The notes under the pieces are model-generated. The model had not been told where the DNA came from, searched no databases, and was given only the letters and a program-made list of their open reading frames with translations. A DNA stretch of 64,000 nt, from the NCBI RefSeq assembly GCF_963678975.1, contig NC_089279.1, forward strand, positions 28,267,609 through 28,331,608. Reading direction: 5' to 3'. Source of the stretch: Dysidea avara (lineage: Eukaryota > Porifera > Demospongiae > Dictyoceratida > Dysideidae). The position numbers and the translations under genes are program-made. Of this stretch, positions 62,795 through 64,000 are shown in pieces. The stretch's first letter is position 1; each line of letters opens with the position of its first letter.

Positions 62795-63438
62795 TCATAC
62801 TTTGTGAGCAAATGCCACATGTATGTTTATCTCTTGAGTGAATAAATTTATCAATACAAACCCACATCTCATACAGAACACACATACTTTGATTTCATTG
62901 AAAATCACATCAGCCCACGAAATAAACCTTTGAATAAAAGGATCGTTGACTTCATAATTGGAATAATCTTCCTACAAGCAACAATATGCTATTCTGTGAA
63001 CACTTAAAATGGTGGCTATCTCAGACAAAACATGGCTGAAACTTCCAAATACCTCTACCAGTGGTTGAAACTTCGGCAACAATAGCTTCTCACAGACAGA
63101 GATATGGCAGTCTCACGGAGCTCCTTGAATGAGGCTGCAGAGCTTCCCAAGTCAGAAACACAACTCTAAACAAAGTACCGACATGGATAAAATGACCACA
63201 GATTCTTACACACCAAATCTTAAACTCACATTAAGCTTAGCTTCACTGCTTGATCCACCAATCTGAACCATCCATTTGGTAGACTCAGCCTGTAAAATGT
63301 TTCTATAGCATGTGCAAAGCACACTAGAGCAGGGAACATGCCTGAAGTGATTTGGTCAGTTTCTGTTTGTTATTAATGGTCACCTCAATGTCATTCAGCA
63401 CCACCTAAAGTGTGCAATACAATGACAGCACATAAGAC

Positions 63439-63846
63439 TAGTGTTGCACTGATATGACATTTTTGCCGATATTTCAATAACTGCATGATATTGGATAACA
63501 TTTCCAAGTCAATAAACTTAGCCAATCCGATATACTGTAATACTGCATGTCTATCCTTCAGTGAATTTTACCACATATTTGTTTATAAAGGACTAATTTA
63601 GCTTGTTTGTAGTGGTGGTAGTGCTACAACAACAGCTAACAGTACTTTTAAGCAGTAATAACAACATTGCAAAACAGTAAAATGCTACTCTATACATATT
63701 TCTGTACACATGAGTATGTATTTTAAACAATACATAATCTGTATCTGCTGCTTTTTCTCTCATGGTGCCAATCCGATATCATTATACAAAAATACAGCTG
63801 ATATATGGTTTTTCTGATAACTGATCCGACTATTGGTGCAACACTA
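63439..63846. mobile_element. hAT-type MITE with TAGTGTTGCAC ends
   Basis: 408 bp, with perfect duplication CATAAGAC (63431-63438 and 63847-63854). Ends TAGTGTTGCACTGATATGA and, inverted, TAGTGTTGCACCAATAGTC. It sits in an intron of COG4 copy 2, upstream of exon 63342-63404. Confidence 0.92.
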
Positions 63847-64000
63847 CATAAGACATGACAAGTTGATTCATTATAACACAACAATTTAAGCATGTACATA
63901 CATGAGAGAAGGAATGACCAACTCCTAGCAAATTAAACTGTCTAATTTAACTACCTGCTCACTGAGACAAGAGAATTCACTACGGGGGTGACTGTCAGAT

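Larger units (their letters stand above)
58498..64000 (-). pseudogene. COG4: COG4 C-terminal half, tandem copy 2 (decayed, runs off the window)
   Basis: Minus exons: 63342-63404 (VVLNDIEVTINNKQKL), 63230-63289 (WMVQIGGSSSEAKLN), 63032-63165 (SCVSDLGSSAASFKEL, then LPKFQPLVEVFGSF), A 62888-62971 (EDYSNYEVNDPFIQRF), B 59942-60043 (MPEIFNLLLSNLINEIANKI), C 59750-59879 (TEWAIRDKFSCL, SQLGTILNLER), D 59037-59118 ([19 protein letters not shown]), E 58498-58540 (KDFKGDDINKLKL, stop). A further possible exon starts at 63955. Exon order and lengths match COG4; the conserved arginine in RDKF is kept. Lesions: frameshift near 63090 (134 bases where 132 fit); in exon C a TAG, a TAA, a one-base loss and a two-base gain (130 bases instead of 129); about 10 bases lost in exon D. 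Two donors are GC, not GT. Introns carry SINEs and MITEs. Confidence 0.9.

Noticed and set aside
58498..63404. COG7 as identity of the tether gene
   Set aside because: Considered first, but the exon peptides (NDPF...F, RDKF, ILDYWG, DDINKLKL end) follow COG4, not the COG7 C-terminus.
63955..64000. A further COG4 exon at the window end
   Set aside because: A GTAGTT donor is present, but none of the three frames clearly matches COG4 and the sequence is cut off; mentioned only as possible.

Overview
The window is eukaryotic and animal. It carries a Par6 cell-polarity gene with animal-type GT-AG introns, two decayed copies of the Golgi-tether gene COG4, and a dense set of animal-type transposons (Ty3, BEL/Pao, CR1-like LINE, Crypton-type recombinase, SINEs, hAT, PIF/Harbinger-like and pogo/Tigger-like MITEs). 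DNA is AT-rich and gene-poor. A sponge or other early-branching invertebrate is my guess from the short Par6 and the repeat style, but nothing here proves it. I saw no tRNA, rRNA, CRISPR array, prokaryotic operon or bacterial-type promoter.

Layout. 0-2.2 kb: small transposons. 2.2-5.1 kb: a minisatellite of about 90 units near 31 bp. 5.3-6.6 kb: two foldback MITEs. 7.58-10.43 kb: a complete-ended but internally deleted Ty3-type retrotransposon on the minus strand. 11.6-12.9 kb: more repeats. 14.0-15.4 kb: a broken Crypton-type tyrosine recombinase gene. 16-23 kb: dispersed repeats and an 86-bp higher-order minisatellite at 22.4-22.9 kb. 23.3-26.4 kb: a BEL/Pao pol relic interrupted by two younger MITEs. 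28-36 kb: hAT, pogo-like, LINE and SINE pieces and a tandem duplication. 36.57-39.26 kb: the only intact gene, par6 (three exons, plus strand, 255 codons), whose first intron is mostly two PIF-like MITEs placed end to end. 42.3-54.3 kb and 58.5-64 kb (running off the end): two tandem minus-strand copies of the 3' half of COG4, both with stops and frameshifts, with homologous introns.

The genes do not form one pathway. Par6 is a scaffold of the Par3/Par6/aPKC/Cdc42 polarity complex; COG4 belongs to the conserved oligomeric Golgi tether. The strongest biology is genome evolution: a paralogous empty site that dates a hAT insertion after the COG4 duplication, a Gag start codon lying inside the tRNA primer-binding site of the Ty3 element, nested insertions, and a short palindrome (CTCTAATAGAG with GACTG and ATCTCGATC flanks) carried inside several unrelated transposon families. 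I found no clear case for a new multi-gene system.
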